Source of the DNA: Paulinella micropora
Taxonomy: Eukaryota; Cercozoa; Imbricatea; Euglyphida; Paulinellidae
Assembly: GCA_019918135.1 (NCBI GenBank)
Contig: WBZZ01003694.1
Span: 123,501 to 187,500 of the forward strand
DNA length: 64,000 nt
Direction of reading: 5' to 3'
This document shows, piece by piece, positions 12,256-23,747 of the stretch. Below the pieces are notes generated by a model. It ran no database searches. It was not told the origin of the DNA and was given only the letters and a program-made list of their open reading frames with translations. The stretch's first letter is position 1, and every line of letters starts with the position of its first letter. A program made the position numbers and the translations under genes.

Positions 12256-15200
12256 AAGGGGAGGGAAGCCCCACAAATGAGAACAAAAACAAGACAAGTA
12301 AGCATGAAGTAAATAAGAGAGAGAAAGAATTACACGTAGATATAGTATTATATGAAGCTTACCCCAGAAAGTCAGACAAACCTAGAAAGATAGGAATCAA
12401 GCTTTTTCACTATGCCTGTGGGCATTATGGGTTAACAAAGATGCGCCTATTGGCAAAAATTTTGAACATTAAGTTAGTTGGTGACGAGAGCGATGTGAGA
12501 TTTTGCGAATCTTGCATGATAGGAAAGTCTAAACGTTTGCCACGTTTTGCAGTTAATACAATAGAAAAAGCCCAAAAGCCAGGTATAATTCTACACATAG
12601 ACACATCAGGACCGTGGGCAACTAGATCAATAGGTGGTAAACGGTATAAATTTTCGGTCACCGACGACTACTCACTGTTCATTCTTGACTTTTATTTAGC
12701 CCATAAGAATGAGTTTGTAGATTGCTTAAAACAAGCTGTAGCCTTTTATGAGAGACAGACAGGAAACAAAGTAAAGGAAATTCGTCCAGATCAAGAATTC
12801 CATATTCCGGAGGAAGTCATTAAGTGGTGGAAAAATATTCGCTTTATTTGGAAAACCTCCGCGACAAACGATAAAGACGGGAATCCTATTGCGGAAAAAG
12901 TGAATGATATTACGGCGGGGCCTGCACGAGCAATGAGATATCACGCTAAATTACCGCCGCAATTCTGGGCAGAATTAGAACACGCAGCAACAACCATTCA
13001 CAACATACTACCGGCAATTCACGGGGAACGCAAAGGAATTTCGCCTTATGAGCAGCTGTTAGGTAGAAAACCAACATTCTTTCATTTAAAACCAATAGGA
13101 TGTATGGGTGTGTTACATATACCTAAGACTAAAGTGCGGAAGGGAGAGTACAGAGGGAAAAAGGTGATGCTAGTAGGATATGATCTATTTCGGGAACTAT
13201 ACCGCGTATGGGATGGTAAGAAGATAATTTCCGGAGTGAGAGATGTGAGATTTAATATTCACAAAATCGGTAAACAAGCTCATCCTCCTAAACTAGTGTC
13301 GTGGGATAATGATGACTCTGAGGGGGAGAATGAGAATGAGAGCGAGCAACCACACACATCTCCACAAGCGTCACCACCCCAATCACCACCCCAATCACCA
13401 CCTCAATCACCTAAGTCACCGCACAACGTCAACAAAGACCACCCAACAACACACTTTGATGAAGTTGAGGGGGAGACAGAGAATGTTTATATCGATGCGA
13501 ATGAGAATGAGCATGAAAATGAGCATGTGGAGAGGAATACATTGGATCACAAACATACACGCCTACACACAAGTCCAGAGCCACATTATCCACAACAATT
13601 ACCCCCAGAGCACAAGATCAAGCCACAAGAGCATACGAATGAACAAGATCCAACAGATCCACTAAAAATACATGAAAGAAGAGCATACGAAGAAAAATCA
13701 CCACCATCTAAGGGATTAACGTGGGAGCAGAGTCAGAGAGTAACGGAGAGTAACATAATCCCCGGTAAAAGACAGCGCAAGGCAGTAGAGAGATTTACCC
13801 CTAGCAATGAGCCCAAGAGAGAAAAGAGAGAGGCTCAAGAGCTAATAGGTAAGGTAGTAAGAGTGCCCGCGCGTGCATGGGGAGATGGATGGGCGAAGAA
13901 AAAGTACGGTGAGGGATGGGAGAGCATAGTACGAGTAGGGGTAGTCAGCAGAGTGAGTGACCCCAGAGATAGACTCGTAGTTAGAGACAGACCTCAGCCC
14001 ACCCACATAGTTAAGTTTGAAGACGAAGAAGAACGGATGTTGAATTCGGAAATCCTCAAATACTCCGTGAAAGATCCCGAATACCCGTTACAAAGTCCCG
14101 CTAATATGTTTTTATGCGATGACCGTATGGTGGCAGATGAGATTCGTGATTTTTATTTGTATGTAGATATCAGAGTACCCAAAGATGTCATAGAGGAAGG
14201 TTTGACAGCTAAAGATGTTTTAGAGGGTATGAAAACAGAGCTAAAAGCTCTTCAATCCTTTAACACATACACATGGGTACCCCATAAGGAGGCAAGCAAG
14301 GCAGGAGTTAGTAAGATAGTTAGATTGACATGGGTTCACAAAGTAAAGTTAGATGAGAATGGGGAAAAGTTCATAAAGTCTCGTTTAGCTTTACGGGGAG
14401 ATATGTTAGAACCCGGTGTTAGCTATAACCCAGATCAGCTCTTTGTTCCTTGCGCCGCGCACCATTCACTTTTATTTCTCGCCAAACTAGCTGCCTGGCA
14501 CAAACACAAACTATACGGCATAGATTTTAAAAATGCATACCTAAATGCTCGTATGAATGACCCTGTTTATGCATATGCGCCAGAGAGTGTAGACAGAGAA
14601 GGGCATGAGGGGATGATATGGCGTATAGATGGTGCTTTATATGGTGCACCACAGGCAGGAAGAAGATGGTATGAGATATTAGCACCCAAGTTAGAGGAGC
14701 TAGGTTTCAGGTTGCTAGATTCAGACTTATGTATGTTTGTAGAAAATGATAAGCTTTGAGAGAGGCGATAGTAGGGATATTTCATGTTGATGACTTGTTG
14801 TTCACAGCACCAAACAAACAAGCATATGAGCGTTTTGCGTCCGCATTAGAAAAACATTTCCTGCTCAAAAGACTTGGTATAGCCCGTGAATTCAAAGGAA
14901 TAGAGATAGAGCAATCGAACGGGAAAATCATTTTGCATCAGCGAAAATATCAGCAGCAGATACTAAAAGAGGTAGGTTACGATTCTGCTAAACCCGTCAG
15001 TACTCCAGCGCAAGAACATTTCACGGAACTGTCGGAATCAGCCAGCTTGCGAAAATTTTCAATTCCTAGTCTAGTTGGTCGTTTGCTATTTCTCGCAAAG
15101 ATGACAAGACCCGATATAGAACAAGCACTAAATTCGGCAAGTGTCATGCAAACTATCGATAAGGGAATAACTTATGCGATGTTAGGCAGAATCTTTCGTT

Positions 15201-15746
15201 ATTTAGTTAACTCTTATCGAGGTTTAGCTTACCATGAGCCTAAGTCAGAGCAGGAAGGGCAAACCTATCCAAAACTTTCCATGTGGCCCGACGCGGCTCA
15301 CAAAGTTTGTAAGAAAACAGGGAAGTCCCGCACTGGATTCGTGATCCTATGGGGCAGCGATCCCGTTGCATGGTTATCAAAGCGACAGAGTCGCATCGCC
15401 CTGAGTTCCAATGATGCTGAAATATTTGCAGCGACTGAGTGCATTAGAGAGGGACTTGCTCTAAAACACATCACACAAGAACTAAACATAGCACAAAAGA
15501 ACCCGATAGAATTATTTGAGGATAACTCCCAAACAATCTTAGCGGCAGAGAGGGGTATGTCAGGTAATAGAACTCACTAAACACTTACCTTTAGAATTAC
15601 AATTTATGCACCACCTACAGAGAGACGGTGAGATTAAGTTTGTAAAAGTAGGTACGAAAAAGCAGATAGGTGATGTAATGACAAAATATTTACGGAAACA
15701 GCAATAAGAGTATTTACTTAACAAATTTACGGTAAAGATCGAGTAA
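12234..15746 (+). pseudogene. pol: Pol (IN-RT-RNase H) of Copia unit 2, broken
   Basis: The -1 frame is open from 12234 across integrase, the IN-RT linker and most of RT. One A is missing near 14750-14757 (GATAAGC, where units 4 and 5 have GATAAAGC), breaking the frame just before the RT motif FHVDD. The remainder (14759-15580) carries the RT end and RNase H. A 4-base insertion (ACTCACTAA instead of ACTAA) places a stop at 15578-15580. The original terminator is TAA 15744-15746. The A loss is shared with units 3 and 6; the 4-base insertion only with unit 1. Confidence 0.85.
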
Positions 15747-15832
15747 TTTCTGGATTTGCATGTCCACTCACTTATGTTTGCTTTGAGTGTTTTGTGCAGT
15801 TTGTTGCTTGTTGCAGCAGCTTTGTTTTGCGC

Positions 15833-15919
15833 ATTTAAGTTGGTGATAGCCTCGCGGCTGCCGGCCTCGCATGGTAGTCCGGGTCGGCGATCCAGCCTCG
15901 GACTGCTCGACGCCCCTGC
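15833..15919 (-). other. GC-rich 3'-UTR segment, inverted state (unit 2)
   Basis: Same inverted state as in unit 1, with the same breakpoints. Confidence 0.75.
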
Positions 15920-16187
15920 TTTTCTATCATTCTTTCTGTCCTAGAATAGGAAATCTAAAATTTTTCGATTTTGAGCGGATACCCTCTACGGGAAGCGCTT
16001 GCAAATTTTTGAGCACATACATACTTCATACATGTTACTGCATGACTACATATATACATGCATAGAGGATGTGATGAAATTGGGAGTTGATGACCTTCGG
16101 GTTACACATAACTGATCCTCACCACTATTGTTTCATATTACACAGTGGCCACTAATATAGCCTATGACTTGCGACTAAGGGGGACGT

Positions 16188-16496
16188 TGTAATGTACTAC
16201 TAATACCCGTTACTCCACCTAGACAATTTACCGGTAATTTGGATAGTCTTAGTCAAAGGCAGGTTCATAGGCCGGACAGTTATTAATACCTTTATTACTG
16301 ACAAGGACACTTTCTAGAGTATTCGCGAATCATAGTCTGGAATGCCTAGAATCAAATGAGTATTACCATTCTGTAAAGGTCATAACATCATAAATTTGTG
16401 TGACCCAAAGTCATTAAAAGTCTTTTCTTCGGTTATCAGGCTATACCCTTAGCGGGGTAGCTTCCCTAAACTCTGCGTTTGAGTGATAGATTACTT
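16188..16496 (+). repeat. LTR 2, shared by units 2 and 3
   Basis: Type A LTR. Differs from LTR 1 by one substitution that I can see (CAAAGGC for CATAGGC). Confidence 0.85.
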
Positions 16497-16501
16497 TGGT
16501 T

Positions 16502-19497
16502 ATGAGCCTTGTCAAGGAGGCAAGCGTGCCAAAGCACGTATTGAGTCAAGTGCCCATATTCGAGGGCAACGACCAAAGCTTTTGGCCTTGGTCAAGCAAG
16601 TTTCAGAAGCACATGCAGGGGATATCTGTCCACGTGGCAGAGATGGTATCTGTGGCATTAGCCGACCCAGCTAAAGCCAAAAGGGATTTTCCTTACGACG
16701 AAGCAAGGGCTAAGACGGCAGAAGACATAGAAGAGCCCGACACGCCCATAAGTGATAGTGAGGAAGATGAAGAGTCAGACACCTCTCAGAGAGGAAGACA
16801 GAGACCCCAGACAAAGAAAGAAGATATCAAACAGCCAGAAGGTTGGGATAAAATGACAGCAGAACAAAAGAGAGAGTGGAAAGAGAAAGAAGCAAGGAAA
16901 AAGAAAAGACAAAGTATGAAACAACACACAAGAAGAAAGACGGCTATCTGCAAAGAGAAGAAATATTATGAAAGGATGAAAACTTTGCAGTTATGCCTGT
17001 CTGTGGCTTTTTCCAAAGACAATGTATCTAATTTCCTGCGAACACAGAAGACGAAAGGACCCATTGAAGAGTTGATAGTAGTAAGAGATCAATGGGGAGG
17101 CATTTCCGGAGCAGGTAGGTACATGTTAGAGGAAGAGTTTGAGAGAACGAGACCAAGGGCAGGTCAGAGGTATGTAGACTGGCTAAATGAATTTCTCGCA
17201 AAGAAAATCCAGCTTGAAAGTTTACGTGGGGCGCCATTTTCCGATGAGGAAGCAAAGAGAAAGCTATTTAAGAAATTGCGCTACCATCCAGCTTTCGGGG
17301 ATAAATTTCAGGTGGACCACTATGATCTCCCGGCCAGACTAAGACCAAATTTCTCGGAACTATGCGAAGCATCTAAGGAAAGATGGTTAATGTGGAAGAA
17401 AAAGAAAGACGTAACAATTTCCGTGAGAGAAAAACCCAAATTCGCAAAGACAACAACAAGAAATCTCGGGATGGCAAGCAGCGGCAAGAGACCAATCTCC
17501 TGATGGATAATAAAGGGAAAAGGGGAGACAATAAACCGGGACCAAAGACAGCTCCAAACTGGACGCTCAAAGTCACGTGTTTCGGATGTGATGCCAAAGG
17601 CCATACCATGAGATATTGTCCGGTGATTTCGGAAAAGTTCCGCAAAGAAGGAAAATTAAAACGGAATCAAACGGAAGACAAAGGCACGGAACAAGAAAAG
17701 AACGAACAAAAGAACAATTACAAAAACAAAAAGAAACCCTTTCATAAGAAAAAGAAAGCACTCACTTTGATAACAACCGGCAACGACAAAAACGAAGACG
17801 AACAAAGTGACTCTGATACAAACGTTGCTTTAATCCATATGGGGAACACTTATGATAAGAGCGATGATGATGAGGAAGAAAGAGAAAGAGATGACGAGTA
17901 ACCAAGCTCACCTCATCACAAATCTACAAGTCCCCAAGCCCTTTTGAACGATACAAAGACTACACCTAGGGTAGGGAATAGACGTAGTGAGAGTGGAGAA
18001 GGACGGGAAGTGCGGTTAGTATCGGCCACCCTACGAGGTCCCTCCTCACTACGGGGAGAAGGCAAGGAAGTGCGGTTAGTATCCGCCACCCCACGATGTT
18101 CCCCAGTCACCCCTAACCCTAACGAAACTCCTTTGAGGCTTGAGAGTTCTTACGGAGTCACGCCTGACACAAAATGTGCCGGAATAAACAGACGCAAAAA
18201 ACCGTGTAATGTTTCCGTTGAAAAATCAAAAGGAAAAGGAATATACGCAAATCACGCGAAACGATTATCTTATGCGAGGTACTGCGGATATCACGCCACA
18301 CAAGACCCAGATTATCCGGAGTTGGATTTGTCGGTAAGTCCCGTGTTGCGTCCCCCCAAATCTCCTTACTACCCAGACGAACGAGGTCTTAAAGCTGCGG
18401 CATTGGAAAAGTCTCATAAAATTACGCAAAGACTCGTTTTCGGGGAATTTGAAACTTTACTTGACACCAAAATTTCCACAAGTCCACAAGTCTCGCAAAA
18501 TATTCCGCAACAACCACGCAAACATAATCCATTTTCTAGTCTGCGGACCGGCCAGAGCAGAGAAGGGAGAGAAGAGAGTGGAGTGGATGAGGGAGAGCAA
18601 CGACTTGGGCCCACTTCTGTCAACAAGTTTGGCAACCAAATAGGTCCCACCTCACGACAACTCCAAATCTCTAGTTCTAGACCAATCACAGCACTCCCAC
18701 CAACACAGACAACAAACACGCAACCCATCAACCCTCCCGTCATAACCTTCAAAGATATAAATGAAATAGCTAAAACGTTGATGAATGAGTGCGTGAGGGG
18801 AATGAATGGAGAAGTGATGCGTGTCGTGAGTGGCGAGCTAGAGAGAGATGACTTTTTGACTGACATAGTAAGAGCAATAGAAGGAGTGTACTTGGAGAGA
18901 GCAGTCAGACAGAGTCCCATCACTACACCTCCACAACTCACAGAAGAGGGACAAGGTGAGGGTAGAGGAGTCTCTGAGGGTGAACTATAAACAGAGACAG
19001 AGACAGAAGGAGAGACAGAGCATGTACTGATACATGTGAGAAAAAGGGTGATGAAAAAGAGAGACATGACAGTACAGGATAGTGGAGCAAGCACAGACAT
19101 ATCATGCAGAGAAGACAGATTGACGGATGTCGATGAGATAGACCCGGTAGAACTACTGACAGGTAATGGAGAAAGGGAGTTGAGTAAGTCAGGAAGAGCT
19201 AGGCTGACTGTGATAGATGGGAAAGGAAGGCCTAGAGCAGTAGAAAAGAAGATGTTACTCGACACTACCTTACCAGTTAGCATAGTCTCTACAGGACAGA
19301 TGGACCACAGACACAACAGATCAGTCATCCACCAAAACGGACAGTTAGTAATACTCAAACACCCCATCCACATTAACGAGAGTGACATATTAGTAAGGGG
19401 AAGATTAACTAAGAGTATGATATATAGATGGGATGACGAATATGATGAACCATTGAAAGTCAACGAAAGATATGATCCTTTCGCAACAAGGGGGTAG
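16502..19497 (+). pseudogene. gag: Gag-protease of Copia unit 3, frameshift and two stops
   Basis: Starts at ATG 16502. One G is missing near 17392 (ATGTGGAAG versus ATGTGGGAAG), ending the first frame at 17503. The correct frame resumes and is then stopped at TAA 17899-17901 and TAA 18988-18990, both shared with units 2 and 4. The final part (19036-19497) holds the protease and ends in TAG after AGG GGG. The G loss is private to this unit and in a short homopolymer, so it may be recent or a sequencing error; the two stops are inherited. Confidence 0.85.
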
Positions 19498-22400
19498 AAG
19501 GGGAGGGAAGCCCCACAAATGAGAACAAAAACAAGACAAGTAAGCATGAAGTAAATAAGAGAGAGAAAGAATTACACGTAGATATAGTATTATATGAAGC
19601 TTACCCCAGAAAGTCAGACAAACCTAGAAAGATAGGAATCAAGCTTTTTCACTATGCCTGTGGGCATTATGGGTTAACAAAGATGCGCCTATTGGCAAAA
19701 ATTTTGAACATTAAGTTAGTTGGTGACGAGAGCGATGTGAGATTTTGCGAATCTTGCATGATAGGAAAGTCTAAACGTTTGCCACGTTTTGCAGTTAATA
19801 CAATAGAAAAAGCCCAAAAGCCAGGTATAATTCTACACATAGACACATCAGGACCGTGGGCAACTAGATCAATAGGTGGTAAACGGTATAAATTTTCGGT
19901 CACCGACGACTACTCACTGTTCATTCTTGACTTTTATTTAGCCCATAAGAATGAGTTTGTAGATTGCTTAAAACAAGCTGTAGCCTTTTATGAGAGACAG
20001 ACAGGAAACAAAGTAAAGGAAATTCGTCCAGATCAAGAATTCCATATTCCGGAGGAAGTCATTAAGTGGTGGAAAAATATTCGCTTTATTTGGAAAACCT
20101 CCGCGACAAACGATAAAGACGGGAATCCTATTGCGGAAAAAGTGAATGATATTACGGCGGGGCCTGCACGAGCAATGAGATATCACGCTAAATTACCGCC
20201 GCAATTCTGGGCAGAATTAGAACACGCAGCAACAACCATTCACAACATACTACCGGCAATTCACGGGGAACGCAAAGGAATTTCGCCTTATGAGCAGCTG
20301 TTAGGTAGAAAACCAACATTCTTTCATTTAAAACCAATAGGATGTATGGGTGTGTTACATATACCTAAGACTAAAGTGCGGAAGGGAGAGTACAGAGGGA
20401 AAAAGGTGATGCTAGTAGGATATGATCTATTTCGGGAACTATACCGCGTATGGGATGGTAAGAAGATAATTTCCGGAGTGAGAGATGTGAGATTTAATAT
20501 TCACAAAATCGGTAAACAAGCTCATCCTCCTAAACTAGTGTCGTGGGATAATGATGACTCTGAGGGGGAGAATGAGAATGAGAGCGAGCAACCACACACA
20601 TCTCCACAAGCGTCACCACCCCAATCACCACCCCAATCACCACCTCAATCACCTAAGTCACCGCACAACGTCAACAAAGACCACCCAACAACACACTTTG
20701 ATGAAGTTGAGGGGGAGACAGAGAATGTTAATATCGATGCGAATGAGAATGAGCATGAAAATGAGCATGTGGAGAGGAATACATTGGATCACAAACATAC
20801 ACGCCTACACACAAGTCCAGAGCCACATTATCCACAACAATTACCCCCAGAGCACAAGATCAAGCCACAAGAGCATACGAATGAACAAGATCCAACAGAT
20901 CCACTAAAAATACATGAAAGAAGAGCATACGAAGAAAAATCACCACCATCTAAGGGATTAACGTGGGAGCAGAGTCAGAGAGTAACGGAGAGTAACATAA
21001 TCCCCGGTAAAAGACAGCGCAAGGCAGTAGAGAGATTTACCCCTAGCAATGAGCCCAAGAGAGAAAAGAGAGAGGCTCAAGAGCTAATAGGTAAGGTAGT
21101 AAGAGTGCCCGCGCGTGCATGGGGAGATGGATGGGCGAAGAAAAAGTACGGTGAGGGATGGGAGAGCATAGTACGAGTAGGGGTAGTCAGCAGAGTGAGT
21201 GACCCCAGAGATAGACTCGTAGTTAGAGACAGACCTCAGCCCACCCACATAGTTAAGTTTGAAGACGAAGAAGAACGGATGTTGAATTCGGAAATCCTCA
21301 AATACTCCGTGAAAGATCCCGAATACCCGTTACAAAGTCCCGCTAATATGTTTTTATGCGATGACCGTATGGTGGCAGATGAGATTCGTGATTTTTATTT
21401 GTATGTAGATATCAGAGTACCCAAAGATGTCATAGAGGAAGGTTTGACAGCTAAAGATGTTTTAGAGGGTATGAAAACAGAGCTAAAAGCTCTTCAATCC
21501 TTTAACACATACACATGGGTACCCCATAAGGAGGCAAGCAAGGCAGGAGTTAGTAAGATAGTTAGATTGACATGGGTTCACAAAGTAAAGTTAGATGAGA
21601 ATGGGGAAAAGTTCATAAAGTCTCGTTTAGCTTTACGGGGAGATATGTTAGAACCCGGTGTTAGCTATAACCCAGATCAGCTCTTTGTTCCTTGCGCCGC
21701 GCACCATTCACTTTTATTTCTCGCCAAACTAGCTGCCTGGCACAAACACAAACTATACGGCATAGATTTTAAAAATGCATACCTAAATGCTCGTATGAAT
21801 GACCCTGTTTATGCATATGCGCCAGAGAGTGTAGACAGAGAAGGGCATGAGGGGATGATATGGCGTATAGATGGTGCTTTATATGGTGCACCACAGGCAG
21901 GAAGAAGATGGTATGAGATATTAGCACTCAAGTTAGAGGAGCTAGGTTTCAGGTTGCTAGATTCAGACTTATGTATGTTTGTAGAAAATAATAAGCTTTG
22001 AGAGAGGCGATAGTAGGGATATTTCATGTTGATGACTTGTTGTTCACCGCACCAAACAAACAAGCATATGAGCGTTTTGCGTCCGCATTAGAAAAACATT
22101 TCCTGCTCAAAAGACTTGGTATAGCCCGTGAATTCAAAGGAATAGAGATAGAGCAATCGAACGGGAAAATCATTTTGCATCAGCGAAAATATCAGCAGCA
22201 GATACTAAAAGAGGTAGGTTACGATTCTGCTAAACCCGTCAGTACTCCAGCGCAAGAACATTTCACGGAACTGTCGGAATCAGCTAGCTTGCGAAAATTT
22301 TCAATTCCTAGTCTAGTTGGTCGTTTGCTATTTCTCGCAAAGATGACAAGACCCGATATAGAACAAGCACTAAATTCGGCAAGTGTCATGCAAACTATCG

Positions 22401-22984
22401 ATAAGGGAATAACTTATGCGATGTTAGGCAGAATCTTTCGTTATTTAGTTAACTCTTATCGAGGTTTAGCTTACCATGAGCCTAAGTCAGAGCAAGAAGG
22501 GCAAACCTATCCAAAACTTTCCATGTGGCCCGATGCGGCTCACAAAGTTTGTAAGAAAACAGGGAAGTCCCGCACTGGATTCGTGATCCTATGGGGCAGC
22601 GATCCAGTTGCATGGTTATCAAAGCGACAGAGTCGCATCGCCCTGAGTTCCAATGATACTGAAATATTTGCAGCAACTGAGTGCATTAGAGAGGGACTTG
22701 CACTAAAACACATTACACAAGAACTAAACATAGCCCAAAAGAGCCCGATAGAATTATTCGAGGATAACTCTCAAACAGTCTTAGCGGCAGAGAGGGGTAT
22801 GTCAAGTAATAGAACTAAACACTTACCTTTAGAATTACACTTTATGCACCACCTACAGAGAGACGGTGAGATTAAGTTTGTAAAAGTAGGTACGAAGAAG
22901 CAGATAGGTGATGTAATGACAAAATATTTACCGAAAGAACAATTCGAGTATTTACTTAACAAATTTACGGTAAAGCTCAAGTAA
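19476..22984 (+). pseudogene. pol: Pol (IN-RT-RNase H) of Copia unit 3, one frameshift
   Basis: The -1 frame is open from 19476 through integrase and RT until a missing A near 21993-21998 (AATAAGC), the same loss as units 2 and 6. After it the frame runs to the natural TAA at 22982-22984, with RT FHVDDLLF, RNase H (WPDAAHK, SSNDTEIF, FEDNSQT) and the C-terminus intact. The alanine of the RNase H motif SSNDAE is threonine here and in unit 6. Only one indel separates this pol from an open frame. Confidence 0.85.
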
Positions 22985-23070
22985 TTTCGGGATTTGCGTG
23001 TCCACTCACCTATATTTGCTTTGAGTGTTTTGTGCAGTTTGTTGCTTGTTGCAATAGCTTTGTTTTGCGC

Positions 23071-23166
23071 AGGGGTCAAGAGCCGTCGAGCCGAGGCTGG
23101 GTAGCCGACTGCCACGCGAGGCCGGCAGCCGCGAGGCTTTCCTTGGCTAACTTAGCCATTTAAATT
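23071..23166 (+). other. GC-rich 3'-UTR segment, upright state (unit 3)
   Basis: Lies between 'gttttgcgc' and 'ctttctatc'. Its reverse complement aligns with the corresponding segment of units 1 and 2. Contains short palindromes such as AGCCGAGGCT. Confidence 0.75.
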
Positions 23167-23433
23167 CTTTCTATCATTCTTTCTGTCCTAGAATAGGAAA
23201 TCTAAATTTTTTTTTTTTTTTTTGCTACCCTCTACGGGAAGCGCTTGCAAATTTTTGAACACATACATACTTCATACATGTTACTGCATGACTACACATA
23301 TATACATACATAGAGGATGTGATGTAAATGGGAGTTGATATTTAACCTTCGGGTAACCCATAATTGATCCTCAACACTATTTTTTCATATTTACACACTA
23401 ATATAGCCTATGACTTGCGACTAAGGGGAGCGT

Positions 23434-23742
23434 TGTAATGTACTACTAATACCCGTTACTCCACCTAGACAATTTACCGGTAATTTGGATAGTCTTAGTC
23501 ATAGGCAGGTTCATAGGCCGGACAGTTATTAATACCTTTATTACTGACAAGGACACTTTCTAGAGTATTCGCGAATCATAGTCTGGAATGCCTAGAATCA
23601 AATGAGTATTACCATTCTGTAAAGGTCATAACATCATAAATTTGTGTGACCCAAAGTCATTAAAAGTCTTTTCTTCGGTTATCAGGCTATACCCTTAGCG
23701 GGGTAGCTTCCCTAAACTCTGCGTTTGAGTGATAGATTACTT
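23434..23742 (+). repeat. LTR 3, shared by units 3 and 4
   Basis: Type A LTR, by eye identical to LTR 1. Preceded by the polypurine tract AAGGGGAGCGT. Confidence 0.85.
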
Positions 23743-23747
23743 TGGTT

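Larger units (their letters stand above)
8945..16496 (+). mobile_element. Copia array unit 2, full length
   Basis: LTR-gag-protease-pol-3' UTR-LTR with type A LTRs on both sides. Its gag belongs to the A haplotype (stops at 10657 and 11746). Its 3' end, with a 4-bp insertion and inverted UTR segment, matches unit 1. Confidence 0.9.
16188..23742 (+). mobile_element. Copia array unit 3, full length
   Basis: A-haplotype element from LTR 2 to LTR 3. Gag carries the same two stops as units 2 and 4. Its 3' end has the upright UTR segment and a long T-run, both like unit 6. Confidence 0.9.

Noticed and set aside
11172..12305. Long minus-strand frame (377 codons), repeated in units 3 and 4, 335 codons in units 5 and 6
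   Set aside because: It is the antisense shadow of gag-protease; its Ser/Leu/Val-rich product follows from purine-rich codons on the sense strand. It recurs because the units are copies.
13309..13665. 118-codon frame rich in His, Met and Arg in the IN-RT linker, present in several units
   Set aside because: Alternative frame of the Ser/Pro/Gln-rich linker, repetitive composition; the pol frame is the real one.
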